Position numbers and translations under genes: made by a program. Of a stretch of 46,913 nucleotides of DNA, positions 36,587 to 46,913 are shown one piece after another. Each line of letters begins with the position of its first letter. Position 1 is the stretch's first letter. The notes under the pieces were generated by a model. That model ran no database searches. It was not told the origin of the DNA and saw only the letters and a program-made list of their open reading frames with translations. The DNA lies in the NCBI RefSeq assembly GCF_001038455.1, contig NZ_LDUY01000014.1, forward strand, positions 1 to 46,913, given 5' to 3'. Source of the DNA: Fructobacillus sp. EFB-N1 (GTDB lineage: Bacteria > Bacillota > Bacilli > Lactobacillales > Lactobacillaceae).

Positions 36587-37264
36587 ATGACTAACATTTT
36601 ACTATATTTAACCAACTTAATCATCGTCTCACTGATTTTTTGCCTGGCCGACCGCTCCAGTCAACATCTTTTTCTGTGGACAAAGCGTTCATTTTGTTTC
36701 AGTTGTCACCACATTCTGTTTTGGTATGACCTCATCCCTGTTTTCTCAGCTTGGTTTTTGAAAGGACGCTGTCGTTACTGTAAACAACCTTTTGCCAACT
36801 GGCCGTTACTGGCTATCCTTGAAGGAATTCTACCGCTTTTCCTCACAGCTCTTTTTCACCAGAATAACCTGTGGGTTCTTGGCTCTGCCTACCTTTTGCT
36901 TTATTTAGCCAAGGAAGATTGGTCCACCATGACCTGCTCAGCATGGTTAGCCTGGCTGTGGGTTGCCGTCTTAATCTCGTTCGTTCACCATCCCTATAGT
37001 GGTTGGTTTCTCACCGCCTTGATTCTTCTAGTTCTATGGCTAACACTCAATGACTTTCTTGGCATAGGTGATATACCAGTTTTAGCAATTGGTTTTTTCT
37101 CACTAACTGAGCAAGCCTTCTCCCTCTTCTTACTCTTGTCTAGTACCAGTGTATTGATTTATTTAGCGTTTCAACAAGAAAATCAGCAAAGGTGTCTCCC
37201 CTTCATCCCCTTCTTGTTTGTCGGTTTTGTTTTGGCCGGACTGCTTAACCCCCTCTTAACATAG
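36587..37264 (+). CDS. comC: Type IV prepilin peptidase, ComC-like
   Basis: A24-family aspartic peptidase that cleaves and N-methylates prepilins of the DNA-uptake pseudopilus. Two Cys pairs C37/C40 and C62/C65 (CFSC and CRYC) flank DLIPVFSAWFLKG; the two catalytic aspartates are D111 (KEDWS) and D162 (GIGD). About seven or eight membrane segments over 225 residues. No clear ribosome binding site. It stands alone on the plus strand between the str operon and clpC; the com operon it would serve is not in this window. Functional competence is not implied. Confidence 0.85.
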   Translation: MTNILLYLTNLIIVSLIFCLADRSSQHLFLWTKRSFCFSCHHILFWYDLIPVFSAWFLKGRCRYCKQPFANWPLLAILEGILPLFLTALFHQNNLWVLGSAYLLLYLAKEDWSTMTCSAWLAWLWVAVLISFVHHPYSGWFLTALILLVLWLTLNDFLGIGDIPVLAIGFFSLTEQAFSLFLLLSSTSVLIYLAFQQENQQRCLPFIPFLFVGFVLAGLLNPLLT

Positions 37265-37296
37265 GACTGGCGATGATTCAGGCAATTGCTGACACA

Positions 37297-37335
37297 AAAA
37301 CAGAGGTCAAGCCCTGGGGGCTTAACCTCTGTTTT
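37297..37335. terminator. Bidirectional terminator between comC and clpC
   Basis: AAAACAGAGGT (37297-37307) pairs with ACCTCTGTTTT (37325-37335), continued by AAGCCC/GGGCTT inside. Convergent genes use it on both strands. Confidence 0.92.
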
Positions 37336-37408
37336 CAAAAGCTCGGTTTCCCTAGCTCTGTGCACGCTGGCTACCAGATTGTTACCACTCTGGTGGCCAT
37401 TTGTTGTG

Positions 37409-39892
37409 CTATTCCTTAACGAGTTCGCCCTTCTTTTCGGGCGTTTCGCATTTCTTAATCTTTAGCTTAATTTGACCGTGTTGTGCGCCAATCGTGACAA
37501 CATCTTCCGTGGTAATTTCACCGTCCAGAAGCGCCTCTGAGAGCCGGTCCTCAACCTCGGTCTGGATAACCCGCCGAACTGGCCTTGCACCGTATTCGCG
37601 GTCATAGCCAGCGTCAGCGATGGCATCAATTGCAGCCATCGTCATCTTAACCTTAATGCCTTGCTCTGCTACTCGGCGGAGCAATGACTTGGTCATCAAG
37701 CGCACAATTTGTCGAACCTCGTCCTTGGTCAATGCATCAAAGACCAAGACTTCGTCGATTCGGTTGATAAACTCTGGGCGGAAAGTTTCCTTAACCGTCT
37801 CGCGAATCTTTTTGGCCACAGCCTGGTCATCATTTTTCAAATCAGTTGAGCCAAAGCCAAGCATCTTCTCGTCTCGCAATCGAGTTGCGCCCAAGTTTGA
37901 GGTCATGATAATCACGGTATTACGGAAATTAACCTTCCGGCCCTTCGCATCCGTCAAAAAGCCATCATCAAAGACCTGTAACATCAAATTAAAGATGTCT
38001 GGGTGAGCCTTTTCCACCTCATCCAAAAGAATAATGGAATAAGGATGGTTGCGCACCTGTTCTGTTAATTGCCCACCTTGGTCATAACCAACATAACCAG
38101 GGGCTGAACCAATCAAGCGTGAAGCAGAGTACTGTTCTTGGTACTCGGACATATCAACCCGAATCATATTATCTTCCGAACCAAACATGATTTCAGACAG
38201 AGCCTTGGCTAACTCAGTTTTACCAACACCAGTTGGGCCCAAAAATAGGAAAGTTCCAATTGGGCGGTTGGGGTCAGACAAGCCTGACCGTGATCGGCGG
38301 ATCGCACGGGAAACCGCTGAAATCGCCTTTTTCTGGCCGATGACGCGTTTACCCAATTCCTTTTCCAGGTTCACCAAATGATCGGATTCTGATTTTTCAA
38401 CCTGAGTCAACGGTACCCCGGTTTGCTGAGAAATGACTTGGGCAATGTTGGCCGGTGCCACCTTCAAACCAAAGCTTTGGTCCTTTTCTTGCTTCTTTTC
38501 CTTGCGAAGCAAAGCACGGTCAATCTTCTTCCGCAAACTCATTTCCTTCAAGCGCAAATCAGCAGCCTTTTCAAAGTCCATTGCAGCAATGGCCTCATCC
38601 TTGGCCTTTTGAATCTTGACTAATTCAATTCGGTCCTTGTGAAGTGGCGTTGCGCGATCGACATCGTCAATCCGCACCTTTGCCGCCGCTTCATCCATCA
38701 AATCGATGGCCTTATCAGGCAGGAAGCGGCCGGTAATATACCGTGATGATAGATTAACAGCAGCTTCAACAGCTTCTGGTTCGATATCAACCTGGTGGAA
38801 GTTTTCAAACTTCTTTTTAATCCCATTCAAAATCGTAATTGCTTCGGCCGTTGATGGTTCATTAATCGTTACCTGAGCAAAACGGCGTTCCAAAGCAGCA
38901 TCAGACTCAATGTATTGTTGGTACTCATCAAAGGTAGTCGCACCTAACATCTGCAAATCGCCCCGGGCAAGGGCAGGCTTTAGAATGTTGGCCGCATCAA
39001 TGGCCCCCTCAGCGCCACCGGCACCAACAAGCGTATGCAATTCATCAACAAAAAGAATCACATGCCCATCCGCCTCAATTTCTTCGATAACCTGCTTCAA
39101 TCGGCTTTCGAATTCACCACGGTACTTGGTACCCGCGACCAATGACCCCATATCCAAGGCCATCAGTCGCTTTTTCTTCAAAGAATCCGGTACCAAACCG
39201 GCCACAATGCGCTGGGCCAATCCTTCGGCAATCGCGGTCTTTCCAACACCTGGTTCACCAACTAAGACAGGATTGTTCTTTGTCCGCCGTGACAAAATTT
39301 GGACAACACGCCGGACTTCAGTATCGCGACCGATGACGGGATCCAAGTTACCAGCCTTGGCAACTTCGGTCATGTCCCGAGCTAATTTATCTAAAGTGGG
39401 CGTGCCCAACTCCTTGGATTTCTGCTGTTTTGCCTGTTTGCGTAAATCAGTCACGCCTAGACGCCGCAAAATCGCCTTGTTCATGTCTTTCAAGTTGACG
39501 TCTAAGCCGATCAAAATGCGTGATGACAAGATGCTTGAATCCTGGAGCAGTGACAGGAGCAAGTGCTCCGTTCCCACTTCAGTCTGACCCATCAAATCTG
39601 CTTGATCAGCGGCCCACTTCAAAATTGAAGCCGCCTTAGGTGAGTATGGCAGGTAGGATTCCTGGTTGGCATCCTGGTCCATCCCATAGCCCGTAAACCG
39701 CTCGATTTCCTCTTTGATTTTGTCACTATTGACGTTAAATTCAGCCAAAACTTTAGCTGCCACACCCGCTTGTTCCAAAGACAAGGCTAGGAGTAGGTGT
39801 TCCGTCCCAACGGCACGGTGTTGAAAATACTTTGCTTGGTCTTGTGCCAATGACAAGACGTTTTCTGCAGAACTAGTATACTTGTTTTCCAT
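37409..39892 (-). CDS. clpC: ATP-dependent Clp protease ATP-binding subunit ClpC
   Basis: AAA+ unfoldase that feeds ClpP, 827 residues. Two Clp-N repeats (about 5-65 and 80-145), first Walker A GEPGVGKT at 212-219, a middle (UVR-like) coiled segment ([17 protein letters not shown]), second Walker A GPTGVGKT, and ClpP-binding loop region before LGFGSTD. GGAGGG precedes ATG. In many Firmicutes it follows ctsR or ctsR-mcsAB; here it stands alone, so regulation cannot be read from neighbours. I saw no convincing CtsR or CIRCE site. Confidence 0.97.
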   Translation of the reverse strand: MENKYTSSAENVLSLAQDQAKYFQHRAVGTEHLLLALSLEQAGVAAKVLAEFNVNSDKIKEEIERFTGYGMDQDANQESYLPYSPKAASILKWAADQADLMGQTEVGTEHLLLSLLQDSSILSSRILIGLDVNLKDMNKAILRRLGVTDLRKQAKQQKSKELGTPTLDKLARDMTEVAKAGNLDPVIGRDTEVRRVVQILSRRTKNNPVLVGEPGVGKTAIAEGLAQRIVAGLVPDSLKKKRLMALDMGSLVAGTKYRGEFESRLKQVIEEIEADGHVILFVDELHTLVGAGGAEGAIDAANILKPALARGDLQMLGATTFDEYQQYIESDAALERRFAQVTINEPSTAEAITILNGIKKKFENFHQVDIEPEAVEAAVNLSSRYITGRFLPDKAIDLMDEAAAKVRIDDVDRATPLHKDRIELVKIQKAKDEAIAAMDFEKAADLRLKEMSLRKKIDRALLRKEKKQEKDQSFGLKVAPANIAQVISQQTGVPLTQVEKSESDHLVNLEKELGKRVIGQKKAISAVSRAIRRSRSGLSDPNRPIGTFLFLGPTGVGKTELAKALSEIMFGSEDNMIRVDMSEYQEQYSASRLIGSAPGYVGYDQGGQLTEQVRNHPYSIILLDEVEKAHPDIFNLMLQVFDDGFLTDAKGRKVNFRNTVIIMTSNLGATRLRDEKMLGFGSTDLKNDDQAVAKKIRETVKETFRPEFINRIDEVLVFDALTKDEVRQIVRLMTKSLLRRVAEQGIKVKMTMAAIDAIADAGYDREYGARPVRRVIQTEVEDRLSEALLDGEITTEDVVTIGAQHGQIKLKIKKCETPEKKGELVKE

Positions 39893-39986
39893 TTTCCCTC
39901 CTTATATCATAACGGGGAATGTCAAATCCGATATTGGTACATATTATAACGCAAGTTTATTTTTTCGGAAATAATTCTGAAATAAG

Positions 39987-40021
39987 AAAAAGAAAACCAA
40001 GGAAATTCCTGGTTTTCTTTT
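39987..40021 (-). terminator. Terminator after prfB
   Basis: AAAAGAAAACCA (around 39988-39999) pairs with TGGTTTTCTTTT (40010-40021), with GGAA/TTCC inside. Lies immediately after prfB and before the clpC promoter region. Confidence 0.8.
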
Positions 40022-40028
40022 CTGTGTT

Positions 40029-41147
40029 TTAATCTGGATTCTTCAGACTTAGTTGCCATTGGAGATAAGCATTAATCAATGGGTCTAAATCGCCATCCAA
40101 AACTTCTTGTGGTTGGTTACTTTCGTAATTGGTCCGGTGGTCTTTGACCATCTGGTAAGGGTGCATGACATAAGAACGAATCTGAGATCCCCAGCCGTTT
40201 TCCATCTTTTCCCCTGACAAGGCCGCCCGTTCCGCTTCCTTCTTCTCCAACTCTAACTGGTAGAGCTTTCCCTTCAAGAGGCGCATGGCATAATCACGGT
40301 TACCATATTGTGTTCGTTCAACGGTTGAAGAAACAACGATTCCTGTTGGTTCGTGGGTCAAACGGACACCCGTTGAAACCTTGTTGACGTTTTGTCCTCC
40401 AGCTCCACCGGAACGGAAGACATCCATCTTAATGTCATCATCGCGAACTTCGACTTCGATACTGTCGTCCAACTCTGGCATCACATCAACGGAAACGAAA
40501 GATGTGTGTCGCCGGCCAGCAGAATCAAAAGGTGAGATCCGGACAAAACGGTGAACACCCTTTTCAGACCGTAAAAAGCCATAAGCATTGTGACCGGTAA
40601 TCTTCAAGGTTGCTGAATCAATACCAGCCTCATCACCAGCGTGATAGTCCAAAACATCAACCTTAAAGTCATGGGCTGAAGCCCAGCGGGTATACATCCG
40701 GTACAAGTTGGCGCCCCAGTCGGTTGACTCGGTTCCACCAGAACCAGGATGAATTTCCAAAATGGCATTGTTAGCATCGTACTCACCCGTCAACAATTGC
40801 TCCAGGTTATAAGCCTCAACGTCTTTTTGTGTCTTTTCAACCAAGTTGGTTAATTCTTCTTGGCTGTCTTCATCTTCAGGATCTTCTTCCACCATCTCAA
40901 TCAAGACCTCGATTTCATCGGCCTGTTCGGATAGGTTCAAGAAAGAATCACGCCGATTTTTCAATACATTGCTTTGCTCAATGATTCCCTGGGCCTTTTC
41001 TTGGTCATCCCAAAACCCCGGTTCTGTCATTTGGTATTCAAAATCAGCAATTTCTTCTGTTAGCGCATCCAAATCCAACGTTTTGGCAAAACGTTCGATA
41101 TCCTCTTGGATGGCTGTTAGCGCCTGTTTGGCTGCCACTGTTTCCAT
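40029..41147 (-). CDS. prfB: Peptide chain release factor 2, no programmed frameshift
   Basis: Terminates translation at UGA and UAA. It carries the RF2 anticodon-like SPF ([15 protein letters not shown]) and the catalytic GGQ ([20 protein letters not shown]). 372 residues from ATG 41147, which follows GGAGGG at good spacing (an in-frame GTG at 41162 is upstream). The frame is uninterrupted through codon 25-30 (AKTLDLDAL), where most bacteria have a UGA with +1 frameshift. Downstream of secA, a common Firmicute pair. Confidence 0.97.
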   Translation of the reverse strand: METVAAKQALTAIQEDIERFAKTLDLDALTEEIADFEYQMTEPGFWDDQEKAQGIIEQSNVLKNRRDSFLNLSEQADEIEVLIEMVEEDPEDEDSQEELTNLVEKTQKDVEAYNLEQLLTGEYDANNAILEIHPGSGGTESTDWGANLYRMYTRWASAHDFKVDVLDYHAGDEAGIDSATLKITGHNAYGFLRSEKGVHRFVRISPFDSAGRRHTSFVSVDVMPELDDSIEVEVRDDDIKMDVFRSGGAGGQNVNKVSTGVRLTHEPTGIVVSSTVERTQYGNRDYAMRLLKGKLYQLELEKKEAERAALSGEKMENGWGSQIRSYVMHPYQMVKDHRTNYESNQPQEVLDGDLDPLINAYLQWQLSLKNPD

Positions 41148-41167
41148 GGCGGGCCCTCCCACATAAG

Positions 41168-41193
41168 AAAAGCGAACTGAGCGTTCGCTTTTT
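41168..41193 (-). terminator. Hairpin between secA and prfB
   Basis: AAAAGCGAAC (41168-41177) and GTTCGCTTTT (41183-41192) are perfect complements around TGAGC, followed by T residues on the minus strand side. It would end or attenuate the secA transcript just before prfB; its sequence resembles the rpsG-fusA hairpin. Confidence 0.75.
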
Positions 41194-41195
41194 GT

Positions 41196-43607
41196 TTACG
41201 CTGTTAAGTTCGTACGAATCTCGGCCTTCATAAAGGTCCGGGTAGCATCGTATTCGATATCAGCAATCATTCGATTAAAGTTTGCAAAGGCTTCGTTTTG
41301 ATACTCCACCAATGGATTTAACTGGCCATAACCACGCAAGCCGACTCCTTGGCGCAAACGATCCAAGGCATCAATGTGGTCCGTCCAGTGTTGGTCAACT
41401 GTTCGCAAGATAACAATGCGCTCGAAAGCCAACAATTGTTCTGCTTCCTGCAAGTCTTGCTTCTTTTCGGCCAGATTATCAAGGGCCAACTGGTACAAGC
41501 GGTCCTTGATTTCTTGGCGGTTCAAGTTTTGCAAACGAACAGCACCGAGGTCCTTAGAGGTTAATGACGTTTCTACGAAGGCAGAGAGGGCCTCCAAATC
41601 CCATTCCTTTTCGTCCTTACCAGGCGTTTGGGCATCAACCACACGGTTGATTGTCCGCTTAACCATTGGCAACAAAACATCATCCAAGCTCTTCTTTTCA
41701 TCCAAAACTTGGTCACGTTCACGATAAATCAGCTCACGCTGCTCACGGACAACATCATCATACTGCAAGACGTTCTTACGAGTATCGTAGTTGTTTCCTT
41801 CAACTCGCTTTTGAGCTGATTCAACCGAACGCGTAATCCAACGGTGAGTAATTACCGTATCTTCGTCGTCCATGTTCATCCGCTGCAGCATCGTCCGTAC
41901 TCGTTCGGCACCAAAACGAATCATCAAGTCATCTTGCAATGACAAAAAGAATTGTGAAGATCCGTGGTCTCCCTGACGACCAGCACGACCACGCAACTGG
42001 TTATCAATTCGACGTGATTCGTGACGTTCCGTGGCAATCACGGCCAAGCCACCCAAATCGTCGATACCAGGGCCTAATTTAATATCAGTTCCACGACCGG
42101 CCATGTTCGTCGCCACCGTAACGGCACCACGTTGACCAGCATTAGCGATAATTTCGGCTTCCTTTTCGTTGTTCTTGGCATTCAAAACGTTATGTGGAAT
42201 CTTGTGCGCCGTCAACAACTTCGCCACTAATTCAGAAGATTCAACTGAACCTGTTCCCAACAAGACGGGTTGGCCCTTCTTGTGCAATTCCGCTACCTTA
42301 TTGATAACCGCATTAAACTTAGTCTTCAATGATGGGTAAAGCAAATCAGGCAAGTCCTGACGTTGGATTGGCCGGTTGGTTGGAATTTCAACGACTTCCA
42401 TGTTATAGATTTCGCGTAATTCTTCTTCTTCCGTCTTAGCCGTTCCAGTCATACCAGACAACTTCTTGTACATCCGGAAGAGGTTCTGATAAGTGATTTG
42501 AGCCATTGACTTATTTTCTTCACGAACCTCGACGCCTTCTTTGGCTTCGATAGCCTGGTGCAAACCATCGGACAAACGAGTTCCTTCTGAAATACGGCCA
42601 GTTGATTGATCAATCAACTTGACTTCACCATCCTGAACAACATAATCTTTATCGTTCAAGTAGTTGAAGTTGGCACGCAAAGCCTGGTCCACGTGGTGGG
42701 TCAAAGCTGTGTTTTGCGCATCGTACAAGTTATCCAAGTTAAAGAAGACTTCAGCATTCTTGATCCCCTCACTCGTGAGTGAAGTATTCTTGCTTTCTTC
42801 ATCGACCTTATAGTCTTCGTCACGAGTTAAAGTCTTAACAAATCGGTCAACCTGTTGGTACAAAGGTGAAACCCCTGAACCAGGACCAGAAATAATCAAT
42901 GGCGTTCGTGCCGTATCGATCAAAATTGAATCCGCTTCATCAATCAAAGCGTAGTTCAAACCACGTTGCATCACGCGGTCTTCTGCCCGAGTAACCATGT
43001 TGTCACGGAGGTAGTCAAAACCAATATTAAAGTTTGTTGAATAAGTGATATCAGCGTCGTAAGCAGCCCTCTTTTCATCAGGAGCAGCATCACCAACGTT
43101 CACACCAACAGTCAGACCCAACCAGTTATAGAGTTGACCCATCTGTTCCGCATCACGCTTTGAAAGGTAATCGTTCACCGTCACAACGTGGACACCTTGG
43201 CCGGCCAATGCGTTCAAATAAACTGCCATTGTGGCCGTTAATGTCTTTCCTTCACCGGTCTTCATTTCGGCTAGGTTTCCACCATGCAAAACGATGGCAC
43301 CCATGATTTGTACTCGGTATGGATAAAGACCCAAGACACGCTTAGCACCTTCTCTTGCCACCGCGAAGGCTTCAGGCAAAAGGGCATCAAGCTCTTTAGC
43401 CGTTGCCTTTTGCTTTTCAGCTGCACTTGTCTTACCAGCTAAAGCTGCTTGAATTTGAATTTGAAAGTCTTGCGTCTTCTTTTGCAAGGCTTCATCAGAC
43501 AGGGCAGCAACCGTGTCTGCGTATGACTCTACCTGGTCAGCAATCTTTTCAATCTTTTTTAATTGACGCTTTGAATTGTCGTAAAGTTTACGGACTGGAT
43601 TAACCAT
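41196..43607 (-). CDS. secA: Protein translocase subunit SecA
   Basis: Motor ATPase pushing preproteins through SecYEG; 803 residues. Walker [16 protein letters not shown]-box [24 protein letters not shown] and the [18 protein letters not shown] motif VI region are seen. It ends at [11 protein letters not shown] and lacks the C-terminal linker with the zinc-binding Cys motif that recruits SecB; such short SecA proteins occur in LAB. Starts [18 protein letters not shown]. Confidence 0.97.
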   Translation of the reverse strand: MVNPVRKLYDNSKRQLKKIEKIADQVESYADTVAALSDEALQKKTQDFQIQIQAALAGKTSAAEKQKATAKELDALLPEAFAVAREGAKRVLGLYPYRVQIMGAIVLHGGNLAEMKTGEGKTLTATMAVYLNALAGQGVHVVTVNDYLSKRDAEQMGQLYNWLGLTVGVNVGDAAPDEKRAAYDADITYSTNFNIGFDYLRDNMVTRAEDRVMQRGLNYALIDEADSILIDTARTPLIISGPGSGVSPLYQQVDRFVKTLTRDEDYKVDEESKNTSLTSEGIKNAEVFFNLDNLYDAQNTALTHHVDQALRANFNYLNDKDYVVQDGEVKLIDQSTGRISEGTRLSDGLHQAIEAKEGVEVREENKSMAQITYQNLFRMYKKLSGMTGTAKTEEEELREIYNMEVVEIPTNRPIQRQDLPDLLYPSLKTKFNAVINKVAELHKKGQPVLLGTGSVESSELVAKLLTAHKIPHNVLNAKNNEKEAEIIANAGQRGAVTVATNMAGRGTDIKLGPGIDDLGGLAVIATERHESRRIDNQLRGRAGRQGDHGSSQFFLSLQDDLMIRFGAERVRTMLQRMNMDDEDTVITHRWITRSVESAQKRVEGNNYDTRKNVLQYDDVVREQRELIYRERDQVLDEKKSLDDVLLPMVKRTINRVVDAQTPGKDEKEWDLEALSAFVETSLTSKDLGAVRLQNLNRQEIKDRLYQLALDNLAEKKQDLQEAEQLLAFERIVILRTVDQHWTDHIDALDRLRQGVGLRGYGQLNPLVEYQNEAFANFNRMIADIEYDATRTFMKAEIRTNLTA

Positions 43608-43688
43608 GCTTATATCGGTGACCGTTAAAAAACGGACACACTCCCTTCATCACAAAATGTTCATTAAATTTTAAGAATACTACAGCCT

Positions 43689-43697
43689 AGTATAGCA
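43689..43697 (-). promoter_or_regulatory. Candidate secA promoter
   Basis: Minus-strand extended -10 TGCTATACT (43697-43689), about 80 bases before secA. A -35 (CTGTTA about 18 bases upstream) is weak. Confidence 0.5.
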
Positions 43698-43756
43698 AAA
43701 AAGCCGTGGAAATAACAGACGTGGCAGTCTGAAATCAGCCAACAGCTTGGTTGTTT

Positions 43757-45316
<1,560 letters not shown>

Positions 45317-45322
45317 AAATTT

Positions 45323-45351
45323 AGTATAGCTATTTTAATCAAAAAAGGCAA
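45323..45351 (-). promoter_or_regulatory. serS promoter
   Basis: Minus-strand TTGCCT (45351-45346), 17 bases, TATACT (45328-45323), directly before the T-box. Confidence 0.7.
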
Positions 45352-45477
45352 GACAAGGCGGCGTTCAATCACCAAATCGGCAAAAATATCTGTAGATGAC
45401 TTAGTAACAGACCAAAGAGGCAATTCGTATGCGGTATGAGGCTTAGCAAACAATCTGTGCACACCACAATGCAAAAA
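45352..45477. other. Intergenic stretch between serS leader and tRNA cluster
   Basis: No gene, RNA or repeat recognised; contains only weak AT-rich segments and the approach to the tRNA operon terminator. Confidence 0.4.
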
Positions 45478-45499
45478 AAAGAAGACCGGAGTCTTCTTT
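45478..45499 (-). terminator. Terminator of the rRNA-tRNA operon
   Basis: AAAGAAGAC (45478-45486) and GTCTTCTTT (45491-45499) are perfect complements around CGGA; eight T residues follow on the minus strand. Confidence 0.9.
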
Positions 45500-45503
45500 G
45501 TCA

Positions 45504-45577
45504 TGGGCCATCCAGGACTCGAACCTGGGACCTCTGCGTTATCAACACAGCGCTCTAACCAACTGAGCTAATGGCCC
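45504..45577 (-). tRNA. tRNA-Ile (GAT)
   Basis: 74-base cloverleaf; anticodon GAT in loop TTGATAA; discriminator A. Last gene of the tRNA cluster. Confidence 0.96.
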
Positions 45578-45598
45578 ATCTCTTCGGCTTCTTGCCTA

Positions 45599-45669
<71 letters not shown>

Positions 45670-45690
45670 ATCTTTTCTGGGTTCCCCCAA

Positions 45691-45763
45691 TGGCGCTGGA
45701 CGGAATCGAACCGCCGACACATGCAGCTTCAATGCATTGCTCTACCAACTGAGCTACAGAGCC
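45691..45763 (-). tRNA. tRNA-Phe (GAA)
   Basis: 73-base cloverleaf; anticodon GAA in loop TTGAAGC. The acceptor GGCTCTG faces CAGCGCC, leaving a U-C mismatch at 4:69; otherwise normal. Confidence 0.93.
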
Positions 45764-45784
45764 AACTTTTCTTTTTTCAGAAAA

Positions 45785-45858
45785 CGGTCACAACGGGGTT
45801 CGAACCCGTGATCTCCTGCGTGACAGGCAGGCGTCCTAACCAGCTAGACCATGCGACC
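45785..45858 (-). tRNA. tRNA-Asp (GTC)
   Basis: 74-base cloverleaf; anticodon GTC in loop CTGTCAC; discriminator G as expected for Asp. Confidence 0.96.
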
Positions 45859-45860
45859 AA

Positions 45861-45934
45861 TTGCGGGAGTAGGATTTGAACCTACGACCTTCGGGTTATG
45901 GGCCCGACGAGCTACCGAACTGCTCCATCCCGCG
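45861..45934 (-). tRNA. Initiator tRNA-fMet (CAT)
   Basis: Starts CGCGGG with the unpaired C1:A72 that marks initiator tRNA; anticodon CAT with GGG/CCC pairs in the anticodon stem (TCGGGC...CCCGA). 74 bases. Confidence 0.95.
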
Positions 45935-45962
45935 ATAATATTATTTTTGGGTAACACCCGTA

Positions 45963-46052
45963 AGGAGAATGGGGGATTCGAACCCCCGCGCCGGTTTCCC
46001 GACCTGACGGTTTTCAAGACCGTTCCCTTCAGCCAGACTTGGGTAATTCTCC
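45963..46052 (-). tRNA. tRNA-Ser (TGA)
   Basis: 90-base class II tRNA with a long variable arm; anticodon TGA in loop CTTGAAA; acceptor GGAGAAT/ATTCTCC. Confidence 0.95.
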
Positions 46053-46074
46053 ATGCTTTTTTAATCCACTTCCA

Positions 46075-46148
46075 TGGACCATGTTGGACTCGAACCAACG
46101 ACCGGACGGTTATGAGCCGTCTGCTCTAACCAGCTGAGCTAATGGTCC
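46075..46148 (-). tRNA. tRNA-Ile2 (CAT, lysidine-modified)
   Basis: CAT anticodon in GGCTCATAACC; acceptor GGACCAT. Body and position (between Met and Ser in a trnB-like order) fit the minor isoleucine tRNA modified by TilS rather than a second elongator Met. The call is inferred, and software would label it Met. Confidence 0.75.
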
Positions 46149-46160
46149 CAGCTCGAGTCA

Positions 46161-46234
46161 TCGCGGCAGGGGGAATCGAACCCTCGACCTCTCGGGTATG
46201 AACCGAACGCTCTAGCCAGCTGAGCTACACCGCG
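46161..46234 (-). tRNA. Elongator tRNA-Met (CAT)
   Basis: CAT anticodon in GGTTCATACCC, the common elongator Met arm; acceptor CGCGGTG pairs with TGCCGCG. 74 bases. Confidence 0.88.
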
Positions 46235-46260
46235 ATACTTTGCTGTAGTACTCACAGCGA

Positions 46261-46334
46261 TCGGGACGACAGGATTCGAACCTGCGACCCCCTGGTCCCA
46301 AACCAGGTGCTCTACCAAGCTGAGCTACGTCCCG
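46261..46334 (-). tRNA. tRNA-Pro (TGG)
   Basis: 74-base cloverleaf with C1:G72 start CGGGACG typical of Pro; anticodon TGG in loop TTTGGGA. Confidence 0.96.
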
Positions 46335-46377
46335 CTTTCTTTTTGGACTTCTTCGCCCTAGACCTTTTGGGGCCTTA

Positions 46378-46451
46378 TGCACCTAGCAGGAGTCGAACCT
46401 GCAACCTTCTGATTCGTAGTCAGACACTCTATCCAATTGCGCTATAGGTGC
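46378..46451 (-). tRNA. tRNA-Arg (ACG)
   Basis: 74-base cloverleaf; anticodon ACG in loop CTACGAA (A34 would be edited to inosine); acceptor GCACCTA/TAGGTGC. Confidence 0.95.
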
Positions 46452-46455
46452 ATTA

Positions 46456-46539
46456 TGCCGGCGACCGGGATCGAACCGGTACGATGTTTCCATCGCAGGA
46501 TTTTAAGTCCTGTGCGTCTGCCTATTCCGCCACGCCGGC
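46456..46539 (-). tRNA. tRNA-Leu (TAA)
   Basis: 84-base class II tRNA with a variable arm; anticodon TAA in loop CTTAAAA; acceptor GCCGGCG. Confidence 0.95.
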
Positions 46540-46544
46540 ATCCA

Positions 46545-46616
46545 AGCGAACGACGGGATTCGAACCCGCGACCCCCACCATGGCAAGGTGATGTTCTACC
46601 TCTGAACTACGTTCGC
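46545..46616 (-). tRNA. tRNA-Gly (GCC)
   Basis: 72-base cloverleaf; anticodon GCC in loop TTGCCAT; discriminator U. Second glycine isoacceptor of the cluster. Confidence 0.95.
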
Positions 46617-46623
46617 ATAATCA

Positions 46624-46696
46624 TGCCGACTAAAGGATTCGAACCTTCGACCCCCGCTTTACAAGAGCGGTGCTCTACCAGCTGAGCTAAGTCGGC
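46624..46696 (-). tRNA. tRNA-Thr (TGT)
   Basis: 73-base cloverleaf; anticodon TGT in loop CTTGTAA; acceptor GCCGACT/AGTCGGC allowing one wobble. Confidence 0.95.
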
Positions 46697-46737
46697 TGGA
46701 TTGCCCGACGCGGCGTGCATATCTTGGCCTTCGCCAA

Positions 46738-46810
46738 TGGACGATACAGGGATCGAACCTGTGACCCCCTGCTTGTAAGGCAGGTGCTCTCCCAGCTGAG
46801 CTAATCGTCC
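46738..46810 (-). tRNA. tRNA-Val (TAC)
   Basis: 73-base cloverleaf; anticodon TAC in loop CTTACAA; acceptor GGACGAT/ATCGTCC. First tRNA after 5S. Confidence 0.96.
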
Positions 46811-46814
46811 AAAA

Positions 46815-46842
46815 TAAAAAAAGAAGTCCCCTTCTTTTTTAT
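46815..46842 (-). terminator. Hairpin between 5S rRNA and tRNA-Val
   Basis: AAAAAGAAG and CTTCTTTTT flank TCCC near 46817-46840. It may be a processing hairpin or partial terminator within the rRNA-tRNA operon. Confidence 0.5.
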
Positions 46843-46850
46843 ATGTATCG

Positions 46851-46913
46851 GCATCGCGTCGTCCTATCCTCGCAGCCAGCGTTCCGGCAACTACTTTCGG
46901 CGCTATAGAGCTT
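46851..46913 (-). rRNA. rrf: 5S ribosomal RNA, 3' part (partial)
   Basis: The last 63 bases read in reverse give the 3' half of 5S rRNA: AGCGCCGAAAGTAGTTG, then GGAACGCTGG, GCGAGGATAGGACG, ending CGCGATGC. The rest lies beyond the window, which stops here, as assemblies often do at rRNA repeats. Confidence 0.9.

Noticed and set aside
38910-39587. Open frame of 225 codons on the plus strand inside clpC
   Set aside because: Exact shadow of conserved clpC coding sequence; no ribosome binding site and composition of an antisense frame.
39893-39986. CtsR or CIRCE operator before clpC
   Set aside because: Only one TTTGAC-like heptad is present; no tandem heptads and no CIRCE inverted repeat.
43608-43756. 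Terminator after serS
   Set aside because: Only short stems (for example CAGAC/GTCTG) are present, without a clear T tract at the right place; evidence is too weak to annotate.

Overview
The window looks like one contig of a low-to-moderate GC Gram-positive lactic acid bacterium. It ends inside a 5S rRNA gene, and its left edge cuts close to the 5' end of an ABC transporter gene. The Bacilli-type order of the S10-spc-alpha ribosomal genes, the EcfA1-EcfA2-EcfT-TruA-L13-S9 block, a seryl T-box, PotABCD, ComC and a trnB-like tRNA cluster point to Lactobacillales. A short (188-residue) adenylate kinase without a zinc LID, an rpsN-less spc operon and an estimated G+C in the mid-40s fit Leuconostocaceae (Leuconostoc/Fructobacillus/Weissella group). 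That placement is an inference and was not tested by any search.

Layout. (1) 1-3.3 kb, plus strand: an ATPase-FtsX fusion transporter gene, then a Fic AMP-transferase gene whose promoter carries a clear inverted-repeat operator. (2) 3.4-9.0 kb, mostly minus: rpsI, rplM with a leader and a consensus promoter, a small exported protein (plus strand), a flavin-type small oxidoreductase, truA and the ECF vitamin transporter core ecfT-ecfA2-ecfA1. (3) 9.1-14.8 kb, an accessory block lying where ecfA1 would normally abut rplQ: a LytTR/DUF3021-controlled ABC-2 exporter with a LytTR-style direct-repeat operator, a divergent NDH-2-like dehydrogenase and a decayed IS3-family element. (4) 14.9-29.0 kb, minus: the 28 genes from rplQ to rpsJ covering the alpha, spc and S10 operons (rpoA, infA, adk and secY included), with an internal promoter before infA. 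(5) 29.2-33.1 kb, minus: potA-B-C-D spermidine/putrescine uptake. (6) 33.2-36.5 kb, minus: the str genes fusA, rpsG and rpsL, with a long structured leader. (7) 36.6-37.3 kb, plus: a ComC-type prepilin peptidase. (8) 37.4-45.3 kb, minus: clpC, prfB, secA and serS, the last behind a T-box. (9) 45.5-46.9 kb, minus: 14 tRNA genes trailing a partial 5S rRNA gene.

Most of the window is core translation and secretion machinery. The parts that are not ordinary are regulatory: the Fic operator, the LytTR direct repeats, three tandem 41-bp units before ecfA1, a CRP-like palindrome at a small secreted-protein promoter, and structured leaders before rplM, rpsJ and rpsL. I found no CRISPR array, prophage or recognisable new defence system; Fic is the only toxin-like gene.
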